Below, one piece after another: positions 13,211 to 20,804 of a stretch of 43,209 nt of DNA. Origin of the DNA: Gp7-AA6 sp036395755. GTDB lineage: Bacteria; Acidobacteriota; Thermoanaerobaculia; UBA5066; Gp7-AA6. The notes beneath the pieces are model-generated. The model saw nothing but the letters and a program-made list of their open reading frames with translations, was not told the origin of the DNA and ran no database searches. Both the position numbers and the translations under genes were made by a program. The stretch is from positions 1 to 43,209 of the forward strand of contig DASWCZ010000066.1 in assembly GCA_036395755.1 (NCBI GenBank). The letters run 5' to 3'. Position 1 is the stretch's first letter; each line of letters starts with the position of its first letter.

Positions 13211-13735
13211 TTGCGAGAGCAGAGCGACGTCGCCCGCTTTGAGCAAGCCGTCCTGCCGCATATGGATGCCGCGTACAACCTGGCGCGCTGGTTGACGCGG
13301 AATGACGCGGACGCGGCGGACGTGACGCAGGAAGCATTCCTGCGCGCCCTCAAATTCTTCGGCGGTTTTCGCGGGGGCGATACGCGCGCGTGGCTGCTGA
13401 CGATCGTGCGGAACACCTGCTACACGTGGCTCCGTCGGAACCGGGTGAACGAGCTGGCGACCCCCTTTGACGAAGAGGCGCACAGCGGCGAAAGCGATGA
13501 TCCGGAAACGATATTGCTGGAAGGCGCAGACAGGGAGATGCTCCGCCAGGCTCTGGAAGCACTGCCCGTGGAGTTCCGGGAGGTCATGATCCTCCGGGAG
13601 TTGGAGGGCTTGTCCTACAAGAAGATCGCGGGGATCGCCGACGTACCGGTGGGCACGGTCATGTCGCGGTTGGCGCGCGCCCGTAAGCGTCTTCGGCTCG
13701 TCCTGACCAGTGATCCGGAGGGAGGTCGGAAGTGA
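13211..13735 (+). CDS. RpoE-like ECF sigma factor
   Basis: The 174-residue sigma-70 family protein has region 2 in FEQAVLPHMDAAYNLARWLTRN, DAADVTQEAFLRALKFF and RAWLLTIVRNTCYTWLRRN, and region 4 in LEALPVEFREVMILRELEG, SYKKIAGIADVPVGTVMSRLARARKRL. No ATG or GTG lies in frame near the domain start, so TTG 13211, ten bases after GGAG, is the best start. An in-frame ATG at 13049 would begin inside the DoxX start region and is rejected. The stop overlaps the GTG of the anti-sigma gene. This pair is a conventional membrane-controlled ECF system, unlike the TPR-type sigma at 467-1696. Confidence 0.9.
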   Translation: MREQSDVARFEQAVLPHMDAAYNLARWLTRNDADAADVTQEAFLRALKFFGGFRGGDTRAWLLTIVRNTCYTWLRRNRVNELATPFDEEAHSGESDDPETILLEGADREMLRQALEALPVEFREVMILRELEGLSYKKIAGIADVPVGTVMSRLARARKRLRLVLTSDPEGGRK

Positions 13736-14514
13736 GCTGTGAGGGCATGCAGAATCTCATACAGGGATACGCCGACGGTGAACTGGACCTGTTGGGCAAC
13801 CTTCGAGCGGAGGAGCACCTGAAGGATTGCGCGGTGTGCGCGCGGGATCTCCAGAACCATCAGGCATTGAGGCTCGCGTTCACCGGCGAGTCTCTCTACT
13901 TCAACGCCCCGCCGACTCTCCGCGGGCGCATCCGGAGCGCCGTGCGGGCAAGCGGCAACGCGGAGGCGAGGCCCGGCTCGTCGTCCTGGCGATGGATGGC
14001 TGCGGCGGCTTCATTCGCTCTCGTCGCAATCGCCGGCTGGAGCCTGCTTCTTCGCTCGCGCCCTTCAAGGGATGAACTCCTCGCGCAGGAGATCGTCGCC
14101 GGCCATGTCCGCTCGATGATGGCGGGACATCTGACGGACGTCGCGTCCTCCAATCAGCACGCGGTCAAGCCCTGGTTCGATGGCAGATTGGATTTTGCTC
14201 CTCCCGTCGAGGACCTGGCTCCCCGGGGGTTTCCGTTGGTGGGTGGCCGCCTCGATTACGCGGGCGGCAGGCCCGTGGCCGCGCTCGTCTATCAGCGCCG
14301 CCAACACCTCATCAATCTGTTCGTGTGGCCCTCCGCAGACGAATCGGATGACAGGAATCGGATGGTCGTGCGGCAGGGCTACGACCTGATCCACTGGAGC
14401 CGGGCCGGCATGGTCTATTGGGCGGTATCCGACCTCAACCTGAACGAGCTGCAGAAATTCGCTCAGGCGTTGCAGAACTCCGCCTCCCGGGATGACAGGC
14501 GATTGAAACGGTAG
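13732..14514 (+). CDS. membrane anti-sigma factor with zinc-finger domain
   Basis: The 260-residue protein starts at GTG 13732, overlapping the sigma stop by four bases. Its N-terminal part has CEGMQNLIQGYADGELD and AEEHLKDCAVCARDL, the HxxxCxxC pattern of zinc-binding anti-sigma domains that clamp region 2 and 4 of the cognate sigma. A single membrane helix follows near residues 87-105 (MAAAASFALVAIAGWSLLL). The exported C-terminal domain of about 150 residues includes RGFPLVGGRLDYAGGRPVAALVYQRRQH, a pattern common in anti-sigma proteins of redox-linked systems. It should hold the sigma factor at the membrane until a signal, probably oxidative, releases it. Confidence 0.9.
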   Translation: MSCEGMQNLIQGYADGELDLLGNLRAEEHLKDCAVCARDLQNHQALRLAFTGESLYFNAPPTLRGRIRSAVRASGNAEARPGSSSWRWMAAAASFALVAIAGWSLLLRSRPSRDELLAQEIVAGHVRSMMAGHLTDVASSNQHAVKPWFDGRLDFAPPVEDLAPRGFPLVGGRLDYAGGRPVAALVYQRRQHLINLFVWPSADESDDRNRMVVRQGYDLIHWSRAGMVYWAVSDLNLNELQKFAQALQNSASRDDRRLKR

Positions 14515-14523
14515 GGAATTTCT

Positions 14524-15057
14524 CTGGCCTCCGTCCTCTCTCACTCGGCGGTCCCGCTCGCGCTCGCGGTGGCTCTGGGCCCGACTCGCATTCCCGCTGC
14601 GCTCGCGGCTGTCGGCTGCGCGGCGAGCATTCTTCCGGACGTCGATTCGCTCGGCTTCGTAGCCGGAGTGCCCTACCGCCATCCCTTCGGCCACCGCGGG
14701 TTTACCCACTCGCTCTTTTTCGCGGCGGCGGTCGCACTCCTCTCACTCCCGTTCGCCCGACGATTCGGGGCCTCGCCGCTCTCGACTTTCGCGTTCGTCT
14801 TCGCGAGCGCCGCATCGCACGGAGTTCTGGACGCGATGACCACCGGAGGCCTCGGAGTCGCGTTCTGGAGCCCGTTCTCGAGCGAGCGGTTCTTCCTGCC
14901 GTGGCGAGTGATTCTCGTATCTCCGATCGGCGTGGGTCCTTTCCTCTCGCGCCGCGGTCTGCAGGTCGTGAAGTCCGAGCTCCTCGGGATCTGGGCGCCG
15001 TGCGGGATCGTCGCGTTCCTGGGGGCAGCCGTCCGACGGCTGGCGGGGATCACCTGA
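14524..15057 (+). CDS. YdjM/DUF457-type membrane-bound metal-dependent hydrolase-like protein
   Basis: The protein of about 177 residues carries the family marks ILPDVDSLGF and GHRGFTHSLFFA, with about four membrane helices. The family (LexA-regulated YdjM-like, DUF457) is annotated as inner-membrane putative metal hydrolases; activity is unproven. Family members normally open with MASxxSH; here the frame reads CTG GCC TCC GTC CTC TCT CAC (LASVLSH), so the start is probably CTG at 14524. A GTG at 14569 would remove the conserved opening. GTAGGGA just upstream is a weak ribosome-binding site. It follows the anti-sigma stop by nine bases and may be cotranscribed. Confidence 0.8.
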   Translation: MASVLSHSAVPLALAVALGPTRIPAALAAVGCAASILPDVDSLGFVAGVPYRHPFGHRGFTHSLFFAAAVALLSLPFARRFGASPLSTFAFVFASAASHGVLDAMTTGGLGVAFWSPFSSERFFLPWRVILVSPIGVGPFLSRRGLQVVKSELLGIWAPCGIVAFLGAAVRRLAGIT

Positions 15058-15126
15058 TCGCCATTTCGGACCGCAATTTGCATTCCGGATGCGAAGGATG
15101 GGTTGACCGATCAAGGAGGAATGACG

Positions 15127-15321
15127 ATGGCGAGATATGGCAAGAAGGCATCCGAGAAAGTCGAGAAGGTGATGCGCGAACGGAAGAGGGGAACGCTCAA
15201 GAGTGGAAAGTCCGGCAAGAAGGTGACGAGCCGGAAGCAGGCGATCGCGATCGGTCTGTCGGAGGCGCGACGCGCAGGCGCGAAGGTGCCACGCAAGAAG
15301 TCTTCCTCCAAGAAGAAGTAG
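15127..15321 (+). CDS. small basic DUF6496-like protein
   Basis: The 64-residue protein reads MARYGKKASEKVEKVMRERK, then a Gly/Ser/Lys-rich segment, then SRKQAIAIGLSEARRAGAKV and a polylysine tail. It matches a widespread small basic family of unknown function; a nucleic-acid-binding role is plausible from the charge. AAGGAGG is placed correctly for ATG 15127; the ATG at 15121 abuts it. It is a lone gene with about 69 bases upstream and a weak hairpin downstream. Confidence 0.8.
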   Translation: MARYGKKASEKVEKVMRERKRGTLKSGKSGKKVTSRKQAIAIGLSEARRAGAKVPRKKSSSKKK

Positions 15322-15332
15322 CCCCTCTCCGT

Positions 15333-15350
15333 CCCGCGGGCTTTCGCGGG
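15333..15350 (+). terminator. weak hairpin after the DUF6496-like gene
   Basis: CCCGCG (15333-15338) pairs with CGCGGG (15345-15350) across a six-base loop, 12 bases after the stop. No T tract follows, so it may be only a pause or Rho-assisted end. Confidence 0.3.
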
Positions 15351-15373
15351 TCGAAACCGGTATCGTTGGCGGC

Positions 15374-16975
15374 GTGAGAAAACCGGGCGCCGCAATCGGG
15401 GCACTCGTCGGCGCGCTCGTCACCGCGCCGCTCATCGCGGTCTTCTATCTCGGATGGAAGCTCGGAGGGCTGCCCTTCGTCCCCTTCAATCTTTTCGACT
15501 GGACGGCGCGGGTGCTGCCCGGGCGAGTGATCACGTTCGGCATCGACTCGATGGTGAAGGTGATCCGCGGACTCCACATCGGAGACACGTCCTCCGCGGC
15601 CAAGGCTGCCGAGCAGACCATGGCGATCGGCGTCTTCGTCATCGCCGGCATGGTCGCCGGAGCGGTTCTGTTCGCCGTCCTGCGCGCTTTGGACGCGCGG
15701 GGCGGGGTCTTCGCGGGGGTCGTTCTGGGACTGGCGGCGGGCGTGGCGGCGGTGCTCGTCACGGAGAGCCTGGGGCGGGCCGAGAGCGTCCCTCCGATCA
15801 TTGCCGACCTCTGGACGATCGTGGCCTTCGTCCTGTGGGGCGCGGCGCTCGGAGGCGCGGACCGCCGGCTGACGGGGGACAGATCAGCGACCGGGCCCGC
15901 CGTGGTCGAGCAGGTGAATCGCCGCCAGTTTCTCGTCCGCCTGGGCGGCACGGCGGCGACGATCACCGTGGTGGGGGCAGTGGTGGGCGCGGTCGGCGGC
16001 GCGAAGCGGCGGCGCGAGATCGCGCCCGGGAAGCGGTGGTCCACGGATCACCCTCTTCCCAACGCCGCGGCGGACGTGAAGCCCGCGCCCGGCACGCGAC
16101 CCGAGTACACGCCGCTCGAAGACCACTACCGCATCGACATCACCACGATTCCACCGGTCGTGGACGAGGCGAAGTGGCGGCTCAAGATCGGCGGCCTCGT
16201 CGAGAGGCCACTCCAGTGGACGCTCGGAGAGATCCGCCGATACGAGCCGGTCCACCAGTTCGTCACGCTCGCCTGCATCTCGAATCCCGTCGCCGGCAGC
16301 CTGATCGGCACCACGCGTTGGACCGGCGTCAGCTTCCAGCGCCTCCTGCCGGACCTGAGGTTGAAGCCGAGCGCGACACACCTGAAGCTCTCTTCTGTGG
16401 ACGGCTTCTACGAGGTGGTCGCGCTCGAGACGATCCGGAACGACGCCCGCGCGATGCTGGCCTACGACTGGGACGGCGTGCCGCTCACGACCAAGCACGG
16501 CTTTCCGCTGAGGACCTACATCCCCGACCTGTACGGGATGAAGCAGCCCAAGTGGCTGCAGTCCATCGAGGCGATGGACCACTGGGAGCCGGGCTACTGG
16601 GTCAAGCGCGGATGGGACGAGACGGCACGGATGAAGGCGACCTCGGTGATCGACACGGTCTCCGTCGACATGATGCTTTCGCAGGCGAACCGGAACACGC
16701 TGATCCCGGTCGGCGGCGTCGCCCACGCGGGGGCGCGCGGGATCTCGAAGGTCGAGGTGCGTATCGACAACGGGCCGTGGAACGAGGCGCGCTTACGGGC
16801 CCCGCTGTCGGGCCTCACCTGGGTGATCTGGCGATACGACTGGCCGTTCCAGCGGGGAGAGCACACCTTGACGGTGCATTGCTATGACGGCAAGGGCGCG
16901 CTCCAGATCGCCGAGATGGCAGCGCCTCATCCCTCCGGCGCGTCGGGCCTCCACAGCAAGAGCGTGATGCTCTGA
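15374..16975 (+). CDS. molybdopterin-dependent oxidoreductase with N-terminal membrane domain
   Basis: The 533-residue protein starts at GTG 15374. Residues 1 to about 170 form four or five membrane helices (AIGALVGALVTAPLIAVFYLGW, TMAIGVFVIAGMVAGAVLFAVL and others). A second hydrophobic segment at about 190-215 begins NRRQFLVRLGGTAATITVVG, resembling a Tat-like signal. The catalytic domain of the sulfite oxidase/YedY type covers about 250-450, with FVTLACISNPVAGSLIG, where Cys301 should ligate molybdenum, and GFPLRTYIPDLYGMKQPKW. A C-terminal Mo-co dimerisation domain (SKVEVRIDNGPWNEARL) ends the protein. The substrate is unknown; sulfite, methionine sulfoxide or other oxo compounds are possible. 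Confidence 0.92.
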   Translation: MRKPGAAIGALVGALVTAPLIAVFYLGWKLGGLPFVPFNLFDWTARVLPGRVITFGIDSMVKVIRGLHIGDTSSAAKAAEQTMAIGVFVIAGMVAGAVLFAVLRALDARGGVFAGVVLGLAAGVAAVLVTESLGRAESVPPIIADLWTIVAFVLWGAALGGADRRLTGDRSATGPAVVEQVNRRQFLVRLGGTAATITVVGAVVGAVGGAKRRREIAPGKRWSTDHPLPNAAADVKPAPGTRPEYTPLEDHYRIDITTIPPVVDEAKWRLKIGGLVERPLQWTLGEIRRYEPVHQFVTLACISNPVAGSLIGTTRWTGVSFQRLLPDLRLKPSATHLKLSSVDGFYEVVALETIRNDARAMLAYDWDGVPLTTKHGFPLRTYIPDLYGMKQPKWLQSIEAMDHWEPGYWVKRGWDETARMKATSVIDTVSVDMMLSQANRNTLIPVGGVAHAGARGISKVEVRIDNGPWNEARLRAPLSGLTWVIWRYDWPFQRGEHTLTVHCYDGKGALQIAEMAAPHPSGASGLHSKSVML

Positions 16976-16988
16976 AGGAGAGAGCAGG

Positions 16989-17450
16989 ATGAGTCGCCTT
17001 CTCGTTGCGGCCCTTCTTCTCGCGGGTCTCGCCTCGCCGCGCGCGAGCGCGCCATCGCCGCCGGAGCCCCGGGATCCCGACGCGCGCACTCTGCTGCAGC
17101 TCGAGGACTCCTGGGCCGTGGCGCTCGTGCGCCGCGACGGGGCGATGTTTCGCCGGCTGCTCGCCGACGGGTTCGTGTACACCGAAAACGACCGGACCTC
17201 GACGCGCGACGAAGTCGTGCACGAAGCGGAAGCGGGATCCGACAAGGTGGAGGCCGCGCACAACGAAGACATGCGCGTCTATCGCTTCGGCCCGGCCGCC
17301 GTGGTGACCGGGTGGCTGGTCGTCCGCGGCCGCGGCGCGGATGGTCCATTCGACCGCCGGTACCGGTTCACCGACACCTGGATCCGCCGGCGAGGGCGCT
17401 GGCAGATCGTCGCGGCGCACGACTATCTCGCGCCCGCCGCGCGCCGCTAG
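16989..17450 (+). CDS. secreted NTF2-like / DUF4440 protein
   Basis: The 153-residue protein has a signal peptide (MSRLLVAALLLAGLASPRASA) and an NTF2-like fold domain: LLQLEDSWAVALVRRDGAMFRRLLADGFVYTENDR, then VTGWLVVRGRGADGPFDRRYRFTDTWIRRRGRWQIVAAHD. The final WQIVAAHD strand is typical of DUF4440 and SnoaL-like proteins. These bind small ligands or act as isomerases; no active-site residues can be assigned. ATG 16989 has GAAGGAGAGAGCAGG upstream, and the gene lies 13 bases after the molybdenum oxidoreductase, so the two are probably one transcript and this may be its exported partner. Confidence 0.88.
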   Translation: MSRLLVAALLLAGLASPRASAPSPPEPRDPDARTLLQLEDSWAVALVRRDGAMFRRLLADGFVYTENDRTSTRDEVVHEAEAGSDKVEAAHNEDMRVYRFGPAAVVTGWLVVRGRGADGPFDRRYRFTDTWIRRRGRWQIVAAHDYLAPAARR

Positions 17451-17475
17451 CGCCTGGTCCCGGGAGAGAGGATCC

Positions 17476-18363
17476 CTAGCTCTTCTTCTCGCTCCAAGCC
17501 TTCTTGACGTTCCGGATCTCTTCCAGCAGGGCTGCCGGCGTCTTGGCGTTCGCGGCGGCGAGGCCTTTGTCCAGCTCTGCGATCGCTTCACCCGTCTTCC
17601 CTTGCGCGTCGAGGAGACGCGCCTTGGCGTAATGTGTCTGCGGAGTCGGGCTGATCGCGATCGCCTTGTCCAGCCATGCCCCGGCGTCGTCCAAGTAGAG
17701 GCGGTTCTGCGCGAGGTAGTTTCCGGCTCGGTAATACGCCTGCCAGTCGTCGGGCTTCGCTTTCGCGACGCTCTCCCGGAGCATCGCGACGACTCGGACG
17801 TTGGTGTCGGTCTGGTTCTTGATCGTGAAGGGGACCTGGAGGTTCTCCCAGACGAGGACGGCACGCGCGGAATTGACCGTCGGGTCCTCGAAGCGGAACT
17901 GCATCCACTCTTCCGGGCCGCCCGGGATCGGCGTGACCTTGACGCGCAGCGCGTCCTTTGCCGCGTCGTAGCTGTAGGAGCCCCACTGGTTCGCTTCCTT
18001 GTTCAGGATGAGGGTCCATTCCTTCTCGCCCGGGATCGTGTGGAGCGAGTACGTTCCGGCAGGAACCGGCTGACCCTCGACGAGCACGTCCTCGGTGAAC
18101 TGAATCGTGGTGGCGGAGTTGGCCCCGGTCCGCCACACGGTCGCGTAGGGGACGAGGCCGCCCCAGATCTTCCGGCCCTTCACGCCCGGCCGGCTGTAGG
18201 TGATCGTGACGTCGTTCAAGCCGATCGTCTGCTTGACGGTCGCGCCGGGGCTCGCCTGCGGCAGCCGCATCGGCTGCTGCGCGACCGCGATCATCGCGAC
18301 CAGGGCGCCCGCAAACGCCGCGAGAGCGGCCTTCGATCGAATGGTTGGGAGCGGATTCGGCAT
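17476..18363 (-). CDS. secreted DUF2911 protein with TPR-like C-terminus
   Basis: The 295-residue protein has a signal peptide (MPNPLPTIRSKAALAAFAGALVAMIAVAQ), a DUF2911 domain (VTITYSRPGVKGRKIWGGLVPYATVWRTGAN, then VPAGTYSLHTIPGEKEWTLILNK) and a C-terminal helical part with TPR character (DDWQAYYRAGNYLAQNRLYLDDAGAWLDKAI). DUF2911 proteins are abundant exported proteins of Bacteroidota and Acidobacteriota without known activity. GGAGGG lies six bases before ATG 18363. It is convergent with the NTF2-like gene and downstream of a small membrane protein on the same strand. Confidence 0.9.
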   Translation of the reverse strand: MPNPLPTIRSKAALAAFAGALVAMIAVAQQPMRLPQASPGATVKQTIGLNDVTITYSRPGVKGRKIWGGLVPYATVWRTGANSATTIQFTEDVLVEGQPVPAGTYSLHTIPGEKEWTLILNKEANQWGSYSYDAAKDALRVKVTPIPGGPEEWMQFRFEDPTVNSARAVLVWENLQVPFTIKNQTDTNVRVVAMLRESVAKAKPDDWQAYYRAGNYLAQNRLYLDDAGAWLDKAIAISPTPQTHYAKARLLDAQGKTGEAIAELDKGLAAANAKTPAALLEEIRNVKKAWSEKKS

Positions 18364-18409
18364 GCGTGTCCCTCCGTTCGGTTTTCGGATCGAGAAGGAT
18401 ATCGCCGGC

Positions 18410-18829
18410 TCAGCCGTCGCGGTAGAGCCCTGCACCGACGAGCACGGCGACCATGACCTCGGCGAGCGACCAGGCCGTGGCGATCGCCATCAGCCGCGCC
18501 GGAAAGATCGTCAGGCTCGCCATCGCGATCGAGAACGTGACCGTCGTGAAGGCCCAGACGGCGAAAGCCGCACGGAGCGCGGTCGCCGGGCCGGCTCCGT
18601 AGCAGGGCCGGATCGCGGCGTAGAGCCAGATCGCCAGGATTCCGACGACGAAGCTCCACGCAACGGGAAGAAGAAGAACGAGGCTCGTCCCCATCCGGAT
18701 GCCGAGCGCGCGCAGGGCGGCCTCGTAGTCGCGCCTCAAAAGGAAGCCGAGCAGGCCCTCGCCGGCGTTGACGACGATCGCGGCGACGATCCCGCCGAGC
18801 ACGACCCGCGTCAGGTTGATCCGGGGCAT
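18410..18829 (-). CDS. hypothetical four-helix membrane protein
   Basis: The 139-residue protein has four predicted membrane helices: VVLGGIVAAIVVNAGEGLLGFLL, LVLLLPVAWSFVVGILAIWLYAAI, AAFAVWAFTTVTFSIAMASL and MAIATAWSLAEVMVAVLVGAGLY. The pattern (NLTRVVLGGIVAGIVxNxGE opening) is one seen in many uncharacterised proteins of soil bacteria; no function is known. ATG 18829 is the start. It ends 46 bases before the DUF2911 gene and is divergent from the ferredoxin gene. Confidence 0.75.
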   Translation of the reverse strand: MPRINLTRVVLGGIVAAIVVNAGEGLLGFLLRRDYEAALRALGIRMGTSLVLLLPVAWSFVVGILAIWLYAAIRPCYGAGPATALRAAFAVWAFTTVTFSIAMASLTIFPARLMAIATAWSLAEVMVAVLVGAGLYRDG

Positions 18830-18881
18830 CGGTCGGCTCAGACCCTATCAAAAGCGACCGGTTTAGAATTCCGCGGCATCC

Positions 18882-19127
18882 GTGGCGGACTTCAAAGAGC
18901 GCAGAGTCGGCGGCCTGACCGTGCGGATCGACCGCACCGTCTGCATCGGCACGGCCAACTGCGCGAAGGTCGCGCCGGAGCTGTTCGTGCTCGACGACGA
19001 AAGGATCATCACCTTTCGCGAGCCGGCCGCCGAGATCGAACCAGATTGCGCGGTGGAAGCGTGCCGGGTCTGCCCGGTGGACGCCCTCGCCGCATTCGAC
19101 GCCGATGGACGACCGCTCGTCCCGTGA
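18882..19127 (+). CDS. single-cluster [3Fe-4S]-type ferredoxin
   Basis: The 81-residue protein starts at GTG 18882. Its cluster ligands are Cys in VCIGTANCAKVAPELF and the CP of CRVCPVDAL. The residue where a fourth cluster Cys would be in a [4Fe-4S] ferredoxin is Thr, so a [3Fe-4S] cluster is expected, as in ferredoxins that serve cytochrome P450 enzymes. There are two further Cys residues (DCAVEACRVCP) next to the last ligand, which could allow alternative ligation. It would carry single electrons in the cytoplasm; its partner is not in the window. The GNAT gene begins within its last 23 bases. Confidence 0.88.
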   Translation: MADFKERRVGGLTVRIDRTVCIGTANCAKVAPELFVLDDERIITFREPAAEIEPDCAVEACRVCPVDALAAFDADGRPLVP

Positions 19128-19629
19128 GCCCGACGCGCCCCGGGCCGTCCGGGTGCGCCCCGCGCTCGCCGCGGACGTCCCGGGCATCTGGCGGGTCCAC
19201 AACGATTCGATCCGGGAGCTGTGCGCCGAGCGGTACGGGCCGGAGGAGATCGCGGCCTGGATCGCGTTTCGTCCTGCCGACGCGTATCTCCAGGCGCTCG
19301 CGTCCCGGGCGCTCTTCGTCGCGGAATGGCAGGGGGCGATCGTCGGATTCGGCCAGCTCGATCCGGCGCGCGGTGAGATCGAAGCCTGCTACGTCGCCCC
19401 GGAAGCCGTGGGATCGGGAATTGGAGCCGCGCTGCTCGCGCGCATGGAGGACGAGGCGCGGCGGCGGGGGCATCGAATCGTCCGTCTGAATGCGACCCTG
19501 AACGCCGAAGAGTTCTACGCGAGGAAGGGATACCGCTGGCTGGGCCGCGCGACGCATCGCGTGAGCGCGAAAGTCGATCTCCCCTGTGTCCGGATGGAGA
19601 AGGCGCTGTCGCCGCCCGGAAGCGAATGA
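19105..19629 (+). CDS. GNAT family N-acetyltransferase
   Basis: The 174-residue protein has the GNAT fold: VRVRPALAADVPGIWRVHNDSI, then IEACYVAPEAVGSGIGAALLARMEDEARRRGH, where VGSGIGAAL is the acetyl-CoA pyrophosphate-binding loop. It ends with NAEEFYARKGYRWLGRATH. It should transfer an acetyl group to an unidentified amine. The ATG at 19105 overlaps the ferredoxin gene by 23 bases, and its stop overlaps the next start (ATGA), so ferredoxin, acetyltransferase and threonine dehydratase form a coupled run. Confidence 0.9.
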   Translation: MDDRSSREPDAPRAVRVRPALAADVPGIWRVHNDSIRELCAERYGPEEIAAWIAFRPADAYLQALASRALFVAEWQGAIVGFGQLDPARGEIEACYVAPEAVGSGIGAALLARMEDEARRRGHRIVRLNATLNAEEFYARKGYRWLGRATHRVSAKVDLPCVRMEKALSPPGSE

Positions 19630-20588
19630 TTCCTCTTTCGAAGATCCGGGCGGCGGCCGGGAGGATCGCTGGAAAGGTCCATCGCACGCCGCTTTTCTCG
19701 TCGACCGGCCTGGGCGAGCTCCTCGGCGCGCGGCTCTTTCTCAAGTGCGAGAACTTCCAGAAGACCGGGTCGTTCAAGCCGCGGGGCGCGCTGAACAAGG
19801 TCCTGTCGTTGTCCCCGGAGGAGCGCGCGCGCGGGCTGGTCACGGTCTCGGCCGGCAACCACGCGCAGGCCCTCGCCTGGGCGGCGCGGATCGCGGGAGC
19901 CGCCTGCACAGTCGTGATGCCGAGCGGTGCGCCGCAGTCGAAGATCGAGGCGACTCGAGGGTATGGGGCGGAGATCGTGTTGCACGACGATCGCGCCACG
20001 CTCTTCGACAAGCTCGCGGAGGTCCGCGATGCGCGCGGGCTGGTCTTCATCCCCCCCTTCGACGACCCCGAGATCATCGCGGGAGCGGGCACGACCGGCG
20101 TCGAGATTCTCGAGGACCTGCCCGACGCGGAGATTCTCCTCGTGCCGGTCGGCGGGGGAGGGGTCCTCGCCGGGATCGCGTCGGCGGTGAAACATCTCCG
20201 TCCGCAGACGAAGGTCGTCGGCGTCGAGCTCGCGGAGGGGCCGGGGCTCGCCCCGGCGCTCGCCGCGGGAACGCCCGTGACAGTGACGCGGCCGTGGGGG
20301 ACGCTCGCCGACGGGATGACTCCGCCATTCGTGGGGGCGCTTCCTCTGGAGATCGCAAAAGAAGCGGTGGACGAGGTGGTCGGGGTCTCCGAGGCCGGGA
20401 TCATCGAAGCGATGAAGCTCCTGATGACGCGAGCGAAGCTCTACGTGGAGGGCGCGGGCGCGGCGTCGACCGCGGCGCTCCTCGAGGGGAAGGTGCGCGT
20501 CCCGGGGGCAACGAAGGTGGTCGCGCTCGTGTCCGGCGGCAACGTCGACCTGTCGCGGATAGGGTCAGGTCTCCACTTGCCACATTGA
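19626..20588 (+). CDS. ilvA: threonine dehydratase (catabolic/biosynthetic, PLP-dependent)
   Basis: The 320-residue fold-type II PLP enzyme converts threonine to 2-oxobutyrate and ammonia, or serine to pyruvate. It shows ENFQKTGSFKPRGA with the PLP Lys, SAGNHAQ for substrate binding, VPVGGGGVLAG for the phosphate, and ALVSGGNVDLSRI near the end. It lacks the C-terminal ACT regulatory domain of classical biosynthetic IlvA, so allosteric isoleucine feedback is not expected; tdcB-like or serine racemase-like activity is also possible. The last residues (GSGLHLPH) and the stop come from the first unit of the 27-bp tandem repeat at 20562, implying the original C-terminus was altered. Confidence 0.9.
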   Translation: MIPLSKIRAAAGRIAGKVHRTPLFSSTGLGELLGARLFLKCENFQKTGSFKPRGALNKVLSLSPEERARGLVTVSAGNHAQALAWAARIAGAACTVVMPSGAPQSKIEATRGYGAEIVLHDDRATLFDKLAEVRDARGLVFIPPFDDPEIIAGAGTTGVEILEDLPDAEILLVPVGGGGVLAGIASAVKHLRPQTKVVGVELAEGPGLAPALAAGTPVTVTRPWGTLADGMTPPFVGALPLEIAKEAVDEVVGVSEAGIIEAMKLLMTRAKLYVEGAGAASTAALLEGKVRVPGATKVVALVSGGNVDLSRIGSGLHLPH

Positions 20589-20635
20589 GGGTCAGGTCTC
20601 CACTTGCCACATTGGGGGTCAGGTCTCCACGTGCC
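20562..20635. repeat. three tandem 27-bp repeats starting GGGTCAGGTCTCCAC
   Basis: Units begin at 20562, 20589 and 20616. Each starts GGGTCAGGTCTCCAC and continues TTGCCACATTG; the third has GTGCC instead of TTGCC and diverges after 20635. They are direct and adjacent, with no spacers. Similar GGGTCAGG elements are associated in my knowledge with REP-type transposases, but none lies in the window. The remaining sequence to 20804 shows no clear signal. Confidence 0.9.
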
Positions 20636-20804
20636 GGTCCACCGTGCCTTCCTGCGGCGTTTCCTCCCGCGCTTGTGAGTCGCAAGATCGCACTGCGCCA
20701 TTGTGCCGCGCGTGGGGAGAGTCTCTTTCCGCGTGCGATGATTTTTTCAAAACCAAATCGGTTCCGGTCCGTCTCACTTCCTGACGGAAGACGAGGGAGG
20801 TCTC

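Noticed and set aside
20562..20635. CRISPR array
   Set aside because: The three repeats are directly adjacent with no spacers and no cas genes are present.
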